Under the pieces are notes generated by a model. It worked only from the letters and a program-made list of their open reading frames with translations, was not told where the DNA came from and did not search any database. 64,000 nt of DNA from Pseudomonadales bacterium (GTDB taxonomy: Bacteria; Pseudomonadota; Gammaproteobacteria; Pseudomonadales; UBA5518): the NCBI GenBank assembly GCA_024234165.1, contig JACKOP010000002.1, positions 620,001 to 684,000 on the forward strand. The letters are read 5' to 3'. Shown piece by piece: positions 26,114 through 35,896 of the stretch. A program made the translations under genes and the position numbers. Within the stretch, counting starts at the first letter, position 1. Each line of letters begins with the position of its first letter.

Positions 26114-27457
26114 TCAGGCCTCCGCTTCGATGCGCGTCAGATTGTCCCGCAGGATGGGACCGAATTCGTACTTGCCCGGACACACGTAGCTGCACAGCGC
26201 AAGATCCTCCTCGTCGAGCTCGAGCGCGCCGAGCTTCGCCGAAGTTTCGACATCGCCGATCACCAGCGACTTCAGCAACGGCGTGGCCAGGATGTCGAGC
26301 GGCATGACCTTCTCGTAGGCTCCGATCGGCACGATCGCGCGCGGACTGCCGTTGGTCGAGGTGTCCATCGCGAAACGCCTGGAGCCGAACAGCCGCGACA
26401 GATAGATCCCCATCACCGAGTGCCGGTCGGTGCCGGGCGACAGCCAACCCATGAAACGGCGTTCGCGTCCTTCGGGAAGCACACTGACCTGGGTGTGGTA
26501 GCGGCCCAGGAAGGCCAGCGCCCCGCTGGCACGGCGCCCGCCGAGCACGCTGCCGCTGACGATACGCTGCTCGCCCGGCAACAATTGGCCTGCACACAGC
26601 TCGTCGGCGCTGGCCCCGAGCACGGTGCGCAGCAGTCGCGGCTGCTGCACTCCCGGTCCGGCGAGCGCGACCACCCGTTCGCTGCTCAGTCGACCCGTGG
26701 TGAACAGGCGCCCGATTGCTGCGACGTCCTGGCAGCCGATCGTCCATACCGTCTTCTGCTCGTGCACCGGATCGAGGAAATGGATGTGCGTGCCCGCAAG
26801 CCCAGCGGGATGTGGCCCGGCAAACTCCTCGTGCACCACGCGCGGCCCCTCTGCGCGCGGCGTGGCAGCTCCTGCACGGCCGACCACATAGACCTTGCCG
26901 TCGGTCAACGCCCCCAGCACCTGCACGCCGTAACCGAAGTCCTGCGCCTGCCCGCCAAGCGCCACCAGCGGATCGGCCGCCAGGGGATGCGTGTCGATCA
27001 CGCTGACGAAGATCGCGTGCGGCACACTGGCCGGCGCGGGCACCTTGCTGTACGGGCGAGTTCGCAGCGCGGTCCATAGCCCGCTTGCGGTGAGGTTGTC
27101 ACGCACCTGCTCGCGGCTCAGCGCACCGAGCCGCGCAGCCTCGTAACGGGTGAACTCGCGCTCCGCATCGCCGTCGACGTCGATCACCACCGACAGCAGC
27201 ACGCGCTTCACGCCGCGGTTGATCGCCGTTACCGTCCCGGCCACCGGGGCCGTGAAGTGCACACCTTCGGTCTTGCGATCCGAGAACAGCACCTGCCCCT
27301 TGGCGACGCGATCACCGACCTGTACCGCCATGGTCGGCTTCAGCCCGTGGTAATCGGGACCGAGCAGCGCAACACTGCGCACCCGCGGCCCGTCGTGCAC
27401 GCGCTGTTCCGGTTGCCCGCTGATAGGCAAATCGAGTCCTCGACGAATCGATATCAT
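26114..27457 (-). CDS. nqrA: Na+-translocating NADH:quinone reductase subunit A
   Basis: 447 residues; first gene of nqrABCDEF-apbE-nqrM, about 7.2 kb of overlapping or abutting genes on one strand. NqrA is the cytoplasmic subunit, involved in quinone binding. MISIRRGLDLPISGQP, HGLKPTMAVQVGDRV and the C-terminal SYVCPGKYEFGPILRDNLTRIE are family signatures. The 67 bases between it and gap contain no terminator I can see, so some read-through from gap is possible. Confidence 0.97.
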   Translation of the reverse strand: MISIRRGLDLPISGQPEQRVHDGPRVRSVALLGPDYHGLKPTMAVQVGDRVAKGQVLFSDRKTEGVHFTAPVAGTVTAINRGVKRVLLSVVIDVDGDAEREFTRYEAARLGALSREQVRDNLTASGLWTALRTRPYSKVPAPASVPHAIFVSVIDTHPLAADPLVALGGQAQDFGYGVQVLGALTDGKVYVVGRAGAATPRAEGPRVVHEEFAGPHPAGLAGTHIHFLDPVHEQKTVWTIGCQDVAAIGRLFTTGRLSSERVVALAGPGVQQPRLLRTVLGASADELCAGQLLPGEQRIVSGSVLGGRRASGALAFLGRYHTQVSVLPEGRERRFMGWLSPGTDRHSVMGIYLSRLFGSRRFAMDTSTNGSPRAIVPIGAYEKVMPLDILATPLLKSLVIGDVETSAKLGALELDEEDLALCSYVCPGKYEFGPILRDNLTRIEAEA

Positions 27458-27524
27458 GCTTTTCCCGCCAGATCGTGATCAGGAAACAGCCCCCGCATCC
27501 CGGCGAGGGCGGAAGGGTCGGATC

Positions 27525-29021
27525 TCAGTCGTTGCGCGGCCAGTGCCACGCGACGCTCGCAGTCTCCGGATAGCTCGCGTAATGCACGCCGGCAACCTGC
27601 TCGAGTACCCGGTACACCTGGCAGGCGTAACCGAACTCGTTGTCGTACCACAGATACAGGATCGCGCTGTTGCCGTGCACGATCGTCGCCTCGGCGTCAT
27701 GGATGCACGCGGCACGCGAGCCGACGAAGTCCGAGGAAACCACTTCGGGCGATGCCGTGAAGTCGATCTGGCGGCTCAGCGGTGAATGGAGCGACGCCCA
27801 GCGCATGAACTCGTTGACTTCCTCGACCGTGGTCGGGCGCGCCAGCGTGAGATGCAGGATCGCCATCGAGACGTTCGGCACCGGCACGCGGATCGCGTTG
27901 CCGGTGAGCTTGCCCGCCATCGACGGCAACACCTTTGCGACCGCGCTCGCGGCACCGGTTTCGGTGAGCACCATGTTCAGTGCGGCGCTGCGCCCGCGAC
28001 GGTTCTTCTTGTGGAAGTTGTCGATCAGGTTCTGGTCGTTGGTGTACGCGTGGACGGTCTCCACGTGCCCGGAGACGACGCCGAACTGCTCGTCCATCGC
28101 CTTCAGCGCCGGCACGATCGCATTCGTCGTGCACGATGCAGCCGTGATGATGCGGTCTTCCGGGCTGATCTGGTCGTGGTTCACGCCGTAGACGATGTTC
28201 TTCAGCGCACCCTTGCCCGGCGCGGTCAGGATCACCTTCGCCACGCCCTTGGCCTGCAGATGACGTGACAGCGCCTCTTCGTCGCGCCACTTGCCGGTGT
28301 TGTCGATCACGATCGCGTCGTTGATGCCGTACGCGGTGTAATCCACGTTCTCCGGCGCGTCGGCGTAGATCAGCTTGATCTCGTTGCCGTTGGCAATGAA
28401 CGAATTGCGGTCCTCATCGACGCGAATCGTCCCCTTGAACGAACCGTGGACCGAATCGCGCCGCAGCAGCGCCGCCCGCTTGACCAGATCGTCGTCGCTC
28501 GAACGGCGCACCACGACCGCGCGCAGGCGCAATACGTCGCCACCACCGGTCTTCTCGATCAGCAACCGTGCCATCAGGCGCCCGATGCGCCCGAAGCCAT
28601 ACAGCACGACGTCGCGCGGGCTATCGAGCGGCTTCACGGTACTGCCGATCAGCCCGTACAGTTCCTTGCGCAGGAACGCTTCGGCCGTGACTCCGGTCTC
28701 GCGCGGACCGGCCATGTACGCCATCGTGAGATGACCGACATCGACCTGGCCGGCGCCGAGTTTCAGCCTGCCGAGCGCTTCGATCAGCGGCCAGGTCTCG
28801 AACTCGGACAACTCGTTCTGCTCCACCTGGCGCGCGAAGCGGTGGATCTTCATGATCTCCAGCACCGACTTCGAAACCAGCGAACGTCCGTAGATGAAGA
28901 CCTTGAGGCTGCGTTCGCGATAGAGCCTGCCGACGATCGGGATCATCGCTTCGGCGAGCGCCTCGCGTTGTTTCCAGTCGCTGAAATAATCTGCTGGTTT
29001 GGGTCGCTTGCGCGTGGTCAT
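27525..29021 (-). CDS. gap: glyceraldehyde-3-phosphate dehydrogenase with N-terminal extension
   Basis: 498 residues. Interconverts glyceraldehyde 3-phosphate and 1,3-bisphosphoglycerate with NAD(P). The Rossmann motif VVLYGFGRIGRLMARLL begins only at about residue 138, and the catalytic cysteine is C297 in AASCTTNAIVP. The C-terminal WYDNEFGYACQVYRVLEQ is standard. The leading ~130 residues (FSDWKQREALAEAMIPIVGRLYRERSLKVFIYGRSLVSK...) are absent from E. coli GapA (about 330 aa) but, as I recall, present in the long Gap form encoded beside nqr and mfd in Pseudomonas. The ATG at 29021 was chosen over an arginine-rich upstream extension. Divergent from mfd. Confidence 0.93.
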   Translation of the reverse strand: MTTRKRPKPADYFSDWKQREALAEAMIPIVGRLYRERSLKVFIYGRSLVSKSVLEIMKIHRFARQVEQNELSEFETWPLIEALGRLKLGAGQVDVGHLTMAYMAGPRETGVTAEAFLRKELYGLIGSTVKPLDSPRDVVLYGFGRIGRLMARLLIEKTGGGDVLRLRAVVVRRSSDDDLVKRAALLRRDSVHGSFKGTIRVDEDRNSFIANGNEIKLIYADAPENVDYTAYGINDAIVIDNTGKWRDEEALSRHLQAKGVAKVILTAPGKGALKNIVYGVNHDQISPEDRIITAASCTTNAIVPALKAMDEQFGVVSGHVETVHAYTNDQNLIDNFHKKNRRGRSAALNMVLTETGAASAVAKVLPSMAGKLTGNAIRVPVPNVSMAILHLTLARPTTVEEVNEFMRWASLHSPLSRQIDFTASPEVVSSDFVGSRAACIHDAEATIVHGNSAILYLWYDNEFGYACQVYRVLEQVAGVHYASYPETASVAWHWPRND

Positions 29022-29173
29022 GCGAAGGCCTCGCTCTGTACAAACAAAAGACGGGGCCCCGACCTGTTGCCGGCCTTCTATACCCCTTTGATGACGGCGT
29101 ATTATGGGCGGCCCTCGCAGGTGTCGCAACCGCAATGCCCGCGCCACCTTCTGTTTGATTGTCGCAGATCATC

Positions 29174-32100
29174 ATGTCGTCATCGTTGCCGCTTCCCGCA
29201 CTGCCCCGCACCGGCGAACGCCTGCGCTGGGGCGGACTCGTCCCCGGTGCGGACGCGCTCGCCCTGGGCGCACTCGCTCGCGCCCACAGCGGTACCGTGG
29301 TGGTGGTCAGCGCGAGCGGTGCCGCAGCCGAGCGGATTGCAGACGAGACTGGCTTCTTCCTCGGCGCGCACGCCCGTGAGGTGCTGCGCCTGCCCGACTG
29401 GGAAACCCTGCCCTACGACCGATTCTCACCGCATCAGGACCTGGTTTCGGACCGGTTGCGGACACTGTCACGCCTGGCGCGCGGTGAGCCGGTGCTGCTG
29501 ATCGTGCCGGTGGCAACGTTGCTGCAGCGCATTGCACCGGTAGCGCACGTCAGCGCCGCGACGCTGGCGCTGGTGCCAGGTCAGCGCATGCTTATCGGGG
29601 CGCTGCGCGAGACGCTGCTCGCCGCCGGTTACAACCTGCGGGACAACGTGTACGAGCACGGCGAATTCGCCGTCCGCGGAGCGATCGTCGATCTGTTCCC
29701 GATGGGACAGGATGACCCGGTGCGGATCGAGTTCTTCGACGACGAGATCGAGACGCTGCGCAGCTTCGACCCCGACTCGCAACGCTCACTGGCTCCCTTG
29801 GAGCGCCTTGCGCTGCTGCCGGGGCGCGAGCACCCGTTCGATGCCGTCGCAATCGAGGATTTTCGCCGCCGCTGGCACACGCGCTTCGACAACGATCATC
29901 GCAACTGCCCCGATTACCAGGACGTGATACGCGGCGTCGCTCCCGGTGGCATCGAGTATTTTCTGCCCCTGTTCTTCGACGCCTGTGCAACGCTGTTCGA
30001 CTACCTGCCGGCAGCCAGCCTGGTGTGTGTCGAGGAAGGCGTGCGCGAGGAGATCGAGCGTACCTGGCAGGCGATCGAGGAGCGCTACCACAGCCTGGCC
30101 GGCGATGTGACGCGCCCCCTGCTCGCACCGGCAGAGATCTGCCTGCGCCCGGACGAGGTGTTCGCCGGGTTGAAACCCTTCGCACGCATCGATTTCGGGC
30201 CTGCACCGCCACCCGAGCGCGCCGGGGCCCACGACTTCGGCACGCGCGAGCCACCGCCAGCCGACGAGCGGCGCGAGCGCGACGCCATCGCACGCATCGC
30301 GGCGCTCACGGCCACGGCGGGATATCGGAGACGGCTGTTCTGCGCCGAATCCGCCGGACGACGTGAAGTGCTGGGCGAACTGCTGACGCGCGCCGGAATC
30401 AAGGCGCCCGTCGTGTCCGGCTGGGACGAGTTTGCCGCCGACGAGATGCCGCTCGCGCTGACGATCGCGCCGCTTGCCGACAGCTTCGGGCTCGCGGAGC
30501 CGCCCTGGCTGCTGATTGCCGAATCGGCGCTGTTCGGCAGGCGCGTGATGCAACGACGCCGGCGCAATCGCAGCACCGAAGGCTGGGACAGCGCCATTCG
30601 CGATCTCTCCGAACTGGCACCCGGAGCGTCGGTGGTGCACCTCGAACACGGCGTCGGGCGCTACCTCGGGCTGCAGACGCTGGAGGTGGCAGGCGAGCGC
30701 GGCGAGTTCCTCTGCATCGAGTACGCCGAGCAGGCGAAGCTGTTCGTGCCGGTGACCTCTCTCGGGCTGGTAAGCCGCTACACGGGGATCGACAGCGAGA
30801 CGGTACCGCTGCACCGTCTCGGCAGCGATCAGTGGGCTCGTGCACGCCGCAAGGCACAGGAAAGGATCCGCGACGTGGCCGCCGAGCTGCTCGAGATCCA
30901 TGCACGGCGCGAGGCCCGTCCCGGCCACGCATTCCCGCATCCCGCAGCGGCTTACGAGGCGTTCGCCGCCACATTTCCGTTCGAGGAGACGCCCGACCAG
31001 CAGGCCGCGATCGAGGCAGTCATCGCCGACCTGTGCGCACCACGCGCGATGGATCGCCTGGTGTGCGGCGACGTCGGTTTCGGCAAGACGGAAGTCGCCA
31101 TGCGCGCGGCCTTCGTCGCCGTGCACGCCGGTCGCCAGGTCGCGGTGCTGGTGCCGACCACCCTTCTCGCCCAGCAGCACTTCGATACTTTCAGCGACCG
31201 CTTCGCAGACATCCCGGTGACCATCGAATCGCTGTCGCGCTTTCGCTCGGCCAAGGAGCAGAAGGAGGTGCTTGCACGCGTCGCCGCAGGTCGCGTCGAC
31301 ATCCTGATCGGCACCCACACGCTGCTCGGCACCGACCTGCGCTACCACGACCTCGGGCTGCTGGTGATCGACGAGGAGCACCGCTTCGGCGTGCGCCAGA
31401 AGGACCAACTGAAGGCCCTGCGCGCCAGCGTCGACATCCTCACGCTGACCGCCACGCCGATCCCGCGCACACTGAACATGGCGATGGCCGGGCTGCGCGA
31501 CCTCTCGATCATCGGCACGCCGCCGGCACGCCGGCTCGCCGTGAAGACCTTCGTGCAGCGCCACGACGATTCGCTGGTTCGCGATGCGCTGGAGCGCGAG
31601 CTGCGCCGCGGCGGCCAGGTATTCCTGTTGCACAACGACGTCAAGACGATCGAGCGGCGCGCCGGAGAAATCGCCCGGCTGATCCCCGGTGCCCGCGTCG
31701 CGGTCGCCCACGGACAGATGCGTGAACGCGACCTCGAACGCGTGATGTCGGATTTCTATCACAAGCGCTTCGATGTGCTGTGCTGCACCACGATCATCGA
31801 GACCGGCATCGATATCCCGAGCGCGAACACGATCGTGATCGAGCGGGCCGACCGCTTCGGACTCGCGCAGTTGCACCAGTTGCGCGGACGCGTGGGGCGC
31901 TCGCACCACCAGGCCTACGCATTCCTGCTCACGCCGGAGGAACGCGCGATGACCGCGGATGCGCTGAAGCGACTCGATGCGATCGCGGCCACCGATTCGC
32001 TCGGCGCCGGGTTCCAGCTCGCCACGCACGACCTCGAGATCCGCGGGGCCGGAGAACTGCTCGGCGAGGAGCAAAGCGGCCAGATCCAGGCGATCGGCTA

Positions 32101-32679
32101 CTCGCTGTACATGGATTTGCTGGAGCGCGCCGTCGCGGCGATGCGCGCTGGGCGCGACGTGGAGCCGGAGCTCGCCGCGCGTCCTGCGCTCGAGATCAAC
32201 CTGCGCGTGCCTGCATTGATTCCCGACGACTACCTTCCCGACGTGCACAATCGCCTGATCCTGTACAAGCGCATCGGATCGGCGACCGCCGAGGAAGAGC
32301 TGCACCGCCTGGAAGTCGAGATGATCGACCGCTTCGGCCTGATTCCTCCGCAGACGCGCACCTTGCTGCGCATCGCGCGTCTGCGCGTGATGGCCGAGCC
32401 GCTCGGCATCGCGCGCATCGAGGCCACCGCGAGCGGCGGGCTGCTCGAGTTCGGAAGCAGCACACGGGTCGATCCGTTGACGATCGTCGATCTGGTGCAG
32501 CACGATCCACGCCGGTACCGCCTCGACGGCGGCACGCGGCTGCGCTTCAACGAGCAGACCACCGACGCCGAGGCGCGCATCGTCTGCGTCGAACGACTGG
32601 TGGCGCGCCTCGCCAGCCCTGCCCCGCACGCGCCGGTGCAGGCTGCACAGGCCGCCAGGCATGCAAGGAGACCGACCCG

Positions 32680-32683
<4 letters not shown>
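29174..32683 (+). CDS. mfd: transcription-repair coupling factor Mfd
   Basis: 1169 residues. Removes RNA polymerase stalled at DNA lesions and recruits UvrA. UvrB-like N-terminal domains (LPDWETLPYDRFSPHQDLVSDRL; ERGAIVDLFP-type segment GAIVDLFPMG) are followed by the RNA-polymerase-interaction domain (PGASVVHLEHGVGRYLGL) and a RecG-like translocase with Walker A GDVGFGKTE near residue 632, DEEH near 732 and TATPIPRTLNMA. The C-terminal D7 domain is complete. The ATG at 29174 is preferred to an upstream TTG at 29159. The stop overlaps the csiV start (GTGA). Confidence 0.97.
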
Positions 32684-33594
<911 letters not shown>

Positions 33595-33615
<21 letters not shown>

Positions 33616-34353
33616 CGCGAGTTGCGCGAGCACGCGCATTGCCTGCTCCAGGCACAGCGCAGACTGTTCGCGCACACGCTCCATCGTGATCGGCTCGTCA
33701 GAGCATCCCGCCGCACGGTTCACCACCATCGCGAGCATCGCATAACCGAGTCCCAGCTCGCGGGCAAGCACGGCCTCGGGCATGGCGGTCATCCCGACCA
33801 GATCACAACCGTCGCGTCGCAGGCGTTCGATCTCCGCCGCCGTTTCCAGGCGAGGCCCCTGCGTACAGCCATAGACACCGCCCGGCTGCATGCACACGCC
33901 GGCTGCGCTGCCTGCTGCAAGCAGCAACTCGCGCATGGCGACATCGAACGGTTCACTGCACTCGACATGATCCAGCGGCAGCAGCACACCGTCGTGGAAG
34001 CTGCCTTCGCGACCCCAGGTGTAGTCGATGATCTGCTGCGGAATCCACAGCGTGCCGGGCCTGGCGGCAGCGGCAATTCCGCCGACCGTGTTCAGCGCGA
34101 CCACATGCGTTGCACCCAGATCGGCGAGCGCACGCAGGTTCGCCCGATAGTTGATCCGGTGCGGTGCGATCGTGTGCGGTTCGCCGTGACGCGCGAGATA
34201 CAGCGCCGGCATCCCGTGCAGTGCGCCGGCGTGTACAGGTGCCGACGGTTCACCCCACGGCGTATGCTGCATCCGCGACTCGCACACGGCGAAACCGTCG
34301 GGCAACGTGGCAGCACTGCCGCCGATGAATGCGACGCAGCGAATGCGGTGCAT
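33595..34353 (-). CDS. S-methyl-5'-thioinosine phosphorylase
   Basis: 252 residues, PNP/MTAP superfamily. Phosphate-binding GGSA near the start (AFIGGSAATLPDG), RHGEPHTIAPHRINYRANLRAL, LNTVGGI, and the purine/ribose site EAVLARELGLGYAMLAMVVNRAAG with the preceding GMTAMPEA. The orthologue beside mfd in Pseudomonas is described as specific for methylthioinosine rather than methylthioadenosine. I assign that by context and similarity; an adenosine-type MTAP cannot be fully excluded. It functions in purine and methylthioribose salvage. Confidence 0.85.
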
Positions 34354-34398
34354 GTACGACCGTCCTCCTGCGCGCCACGAGGCACGCCTTTGCGAGGC

Positions 34399-34426
34399 TG
34401 GACAGCATAGTCGAAAGTGGTATGTT
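34399..34426 (+). promoter_or_regulatory. candidate sigma-70 promoter for the DUF6763 gene
   Basis: TGGACA (34399-34404), a 16-base spacer and TATGTT (34421-34426), 36 bases before the ATG at 34462. Moderate match to consensus; no experimental support. Confidence 0.35.
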
Positions 34427-34461
34427 GGGCCTGCACGCAGACAACAACGAAGAGGCCTCTC

Positions 34462-34785
34462 ATGAAGACGATAAAACCGGTCGTCGGCAACTGGTACCAG
34501 GATACCGGACAAGGCAGCATCTTCGAGGTCGTCGCGTACGACGAGGACGAACAGACCGTCGAGATCCAGCACCTCGACGGCGAAATCGAGGAATACGACC
34601 TCGACACCTGGGCTGAACTGACGATCACTGCAATCGCTCCGCCCGAGGACTGGCGCAGCGGTTTCGAACTGGCACAGGAAGACGCCGAGGATCCGGACGA
34701 ACCCATGCATCCGGAGGACTGGTCCGGCGCGCTGAACCAGATCGAACCGGACGAAATCGGAGTCGAGGACGACTGGGTCGAATGA
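34462..34785 (+). CDS. DUF6763 family small acidic protein
   Basis: 107 residues, strongly acidic in the C-terminal half (FELAQEDAEDPDEPMHPEDWSG...). The N-terminal part MKTIKPVVGNWYQDTGQGSIFEVVAYDEDEQTVEIQHLDGEIEEYDLDTW resembles a small beta-barrel as in the DUF6763 family of gammaproteobacteria. Cytosolic, function unknown. It is transcribed in the same direction as lexA, which has its own operator downstream. Confidence 0.8.
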   Translation: MKTIKPVVGNWYQDTGQGSIFEVVAYDEDEQTVEIQHLDGEIEEYDLDTWAELTITAIAPPEDWRSGFELAQEDAEDPDEPMHPEDWSGALNQIEPDEIGVEDDWVE

Positions 34786-34850
34786 TTGCCGGCGCAATGC
34801 CGTAGCGCCCGCTCGCAGATGAAGGTCGCCGACATGAAGGTCGCTTGCGG

Positions 34851-34880
34851 TTGCAGCCACCCGCACACTGTGCTTACATA
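34851..34880 (+). promoter_or_regulatory. candidate lexA promoter
   Basis: TTGCAG (34851-34856), an 18-base spacer and TACATA (34875-34880). The -10 element lies inside the LexA box, as expected for a self-repressed gene. Confidence 0.5.
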
Positions 34881-34883
34881 CAG
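34868..34883 (+). promoter_or_regulatory. LexA (SOS) box
   Basis: CTGTGCTTACATACAG fits the gammaproteobacterial consensus CTGT-N8-ACAG exactly. It lies 26 bases ahead of the lexA start codon, so it should mediate autorepression that is relieved by RecA-stimulated LexA cleavage. Confidence 0.9.
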
Positions 34884-34909
34884 TGAATTCATGCAGCCAG
34901 GACGCGACC

Positions 34910-35506
34910 ATGCCCCAGTTGACCGATCGTCAACGCCAGGTCCTCGAGTTGATACGACGCTACATCGACGCTACGGGCTACCCGCCGACGCGTGCCGACA
35001 TTGCACGCGAGCTTGGTTTCCGTTCAGCCAATGCCGCCGAGGAGCATCTGCGCGCGCTGGCACGCAAGGGTGCGATCGAAATGACGGCCGGCGCTTCGCG
35101 CGGCATTCGCCTCAGCGGGGAGAGCGGCATTCCGGTGGTCGGTCGCGTCGCGGCCGGCAGCCCGTTGCTGGCCGCCGAGCATATCGAACGCCATCTGCAG
35201 ATTCCGCCTCGCACCTTTTCTCCGCCAGCCGACTACTTCCTGCGCGTCTGCGGCATGAGCATGCGTGATGCGGGAATCCTCGACGGCGACCTGCTCGCCG
35301 TTCACCGCAGCGCCGAGGCGCGCGACGGGCAGATCGTCGTTGCGCGCATCGACGACGAGGTCACCGTGAAACGACTGCGACGCACACGCGACCGCCATGT
35401 GGTGGAGCTGCTGCCGGAGAACCCCGACTTCGAACCGATTCGCGTCGATCTGAGCAATCGCGAATTCGCACTCGAAGGCATCGCTGTCGGCGTCCTGCGC
35501 GTATAG
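34910..35506 (+). CDS. lexA: SOS-response transcriptional repressor LexA
   Basis: 198 residues from the ATG at 34910. The N-terminal winged helix (LTDRQRQVLELIRRYIDATGYPPTRADIARELGFRSANAAEEHLRAL) binds SOS boxes. The C-terminal S24 peptidase domain has the self-cleavage bond A82-G83 (VGRVAAGSP) and the catalytic pair Ser117 (CGMSMRD) and Lys154 (EVTVKRL), matching E. coli S119/K156. A GTG at 34883 would begin inside the operator and is rejected. Unlike in Pseudomonas, no sulA-like gene follows. Confidence 0.97.
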   Translation: MPQLTDRQRQVLELIRRYIDATGYPPTRADIARELGFRSANAAEEHLRALARKGAIEMTAGASRGIRLSGESGIPVVGRVAAGSPLLAAEHIERHLQIPPRTFSPPADYFLRVCGMSMRDAGILDGDLLAVHRSAEARDGQIVVARIDDEVTVKRLRRTRDRHVVELLPENPDFEPIRVDLSNREFALEGIAVGVLRV

Positions 35507-35602
35507 CCCGGTTTTCAGATGCCGTCGCAACAGTCCTTCGGGCATTGACATGACCGGCGCGTGACAACGCCTTCGCATCGGGGGGCTTGTGCCGCAGAGA
35601 CC

Positions 35603-35875
35603 TCAATGCAGGATTCGGGCGGAGTCGTCGCGCGGCCCCACGAACTCGAAATCCGATTCGTCTCCGGAGAGTTCCGCTGCGGCACGCATGCCGGCCTCGA
35701 CCATCGCCTTCGCAACGTGCAGGCCGGCTCCGCCCAGATACGCAGCCGATTCTGCAGAGAACCGGATATGCACCAACGGTTCTCCATCGCCGCCCGGTTG
35801 CCTGAGCACGAACTCGCCCTGCGCGACTTCGACGAACTCCAGAACGGCTGTCAACGGCATTCCCCGCACCCGCAT
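35603..35875 (-). CDS. small conserved protein of unknown function
   Basis: 90 residues: MRVRGMPLTAVLEFVEVAQGEFVLRQPGGDGEPLVHIRFS..., ending near FVGPRDDSARILH. From memory, comparable short proteins (PLTAVxEFxEVAxGxxVLR..EPLVxIxFS) lie between lexA and topA in Pseudomonas relatives; the role is unknown. A shorter start at Met6 is possible. No signal or membrane segment. It lies 21 bases downstream of topA on the same strand, so it may be co-transcribed. Confidence 0.7.
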   Translation of the reverse strand: MRVRGMPLTAVLEFVEVAQGEFVLRQPGGDGEPLVHIRFSAESAAYLGGAGLHVAKAMVEAGMRAAAELSGDESDFEFVGPRDDSARILH

Positions 35876-35896
35876 TCCAGGTGACAGTCTAGCGCA

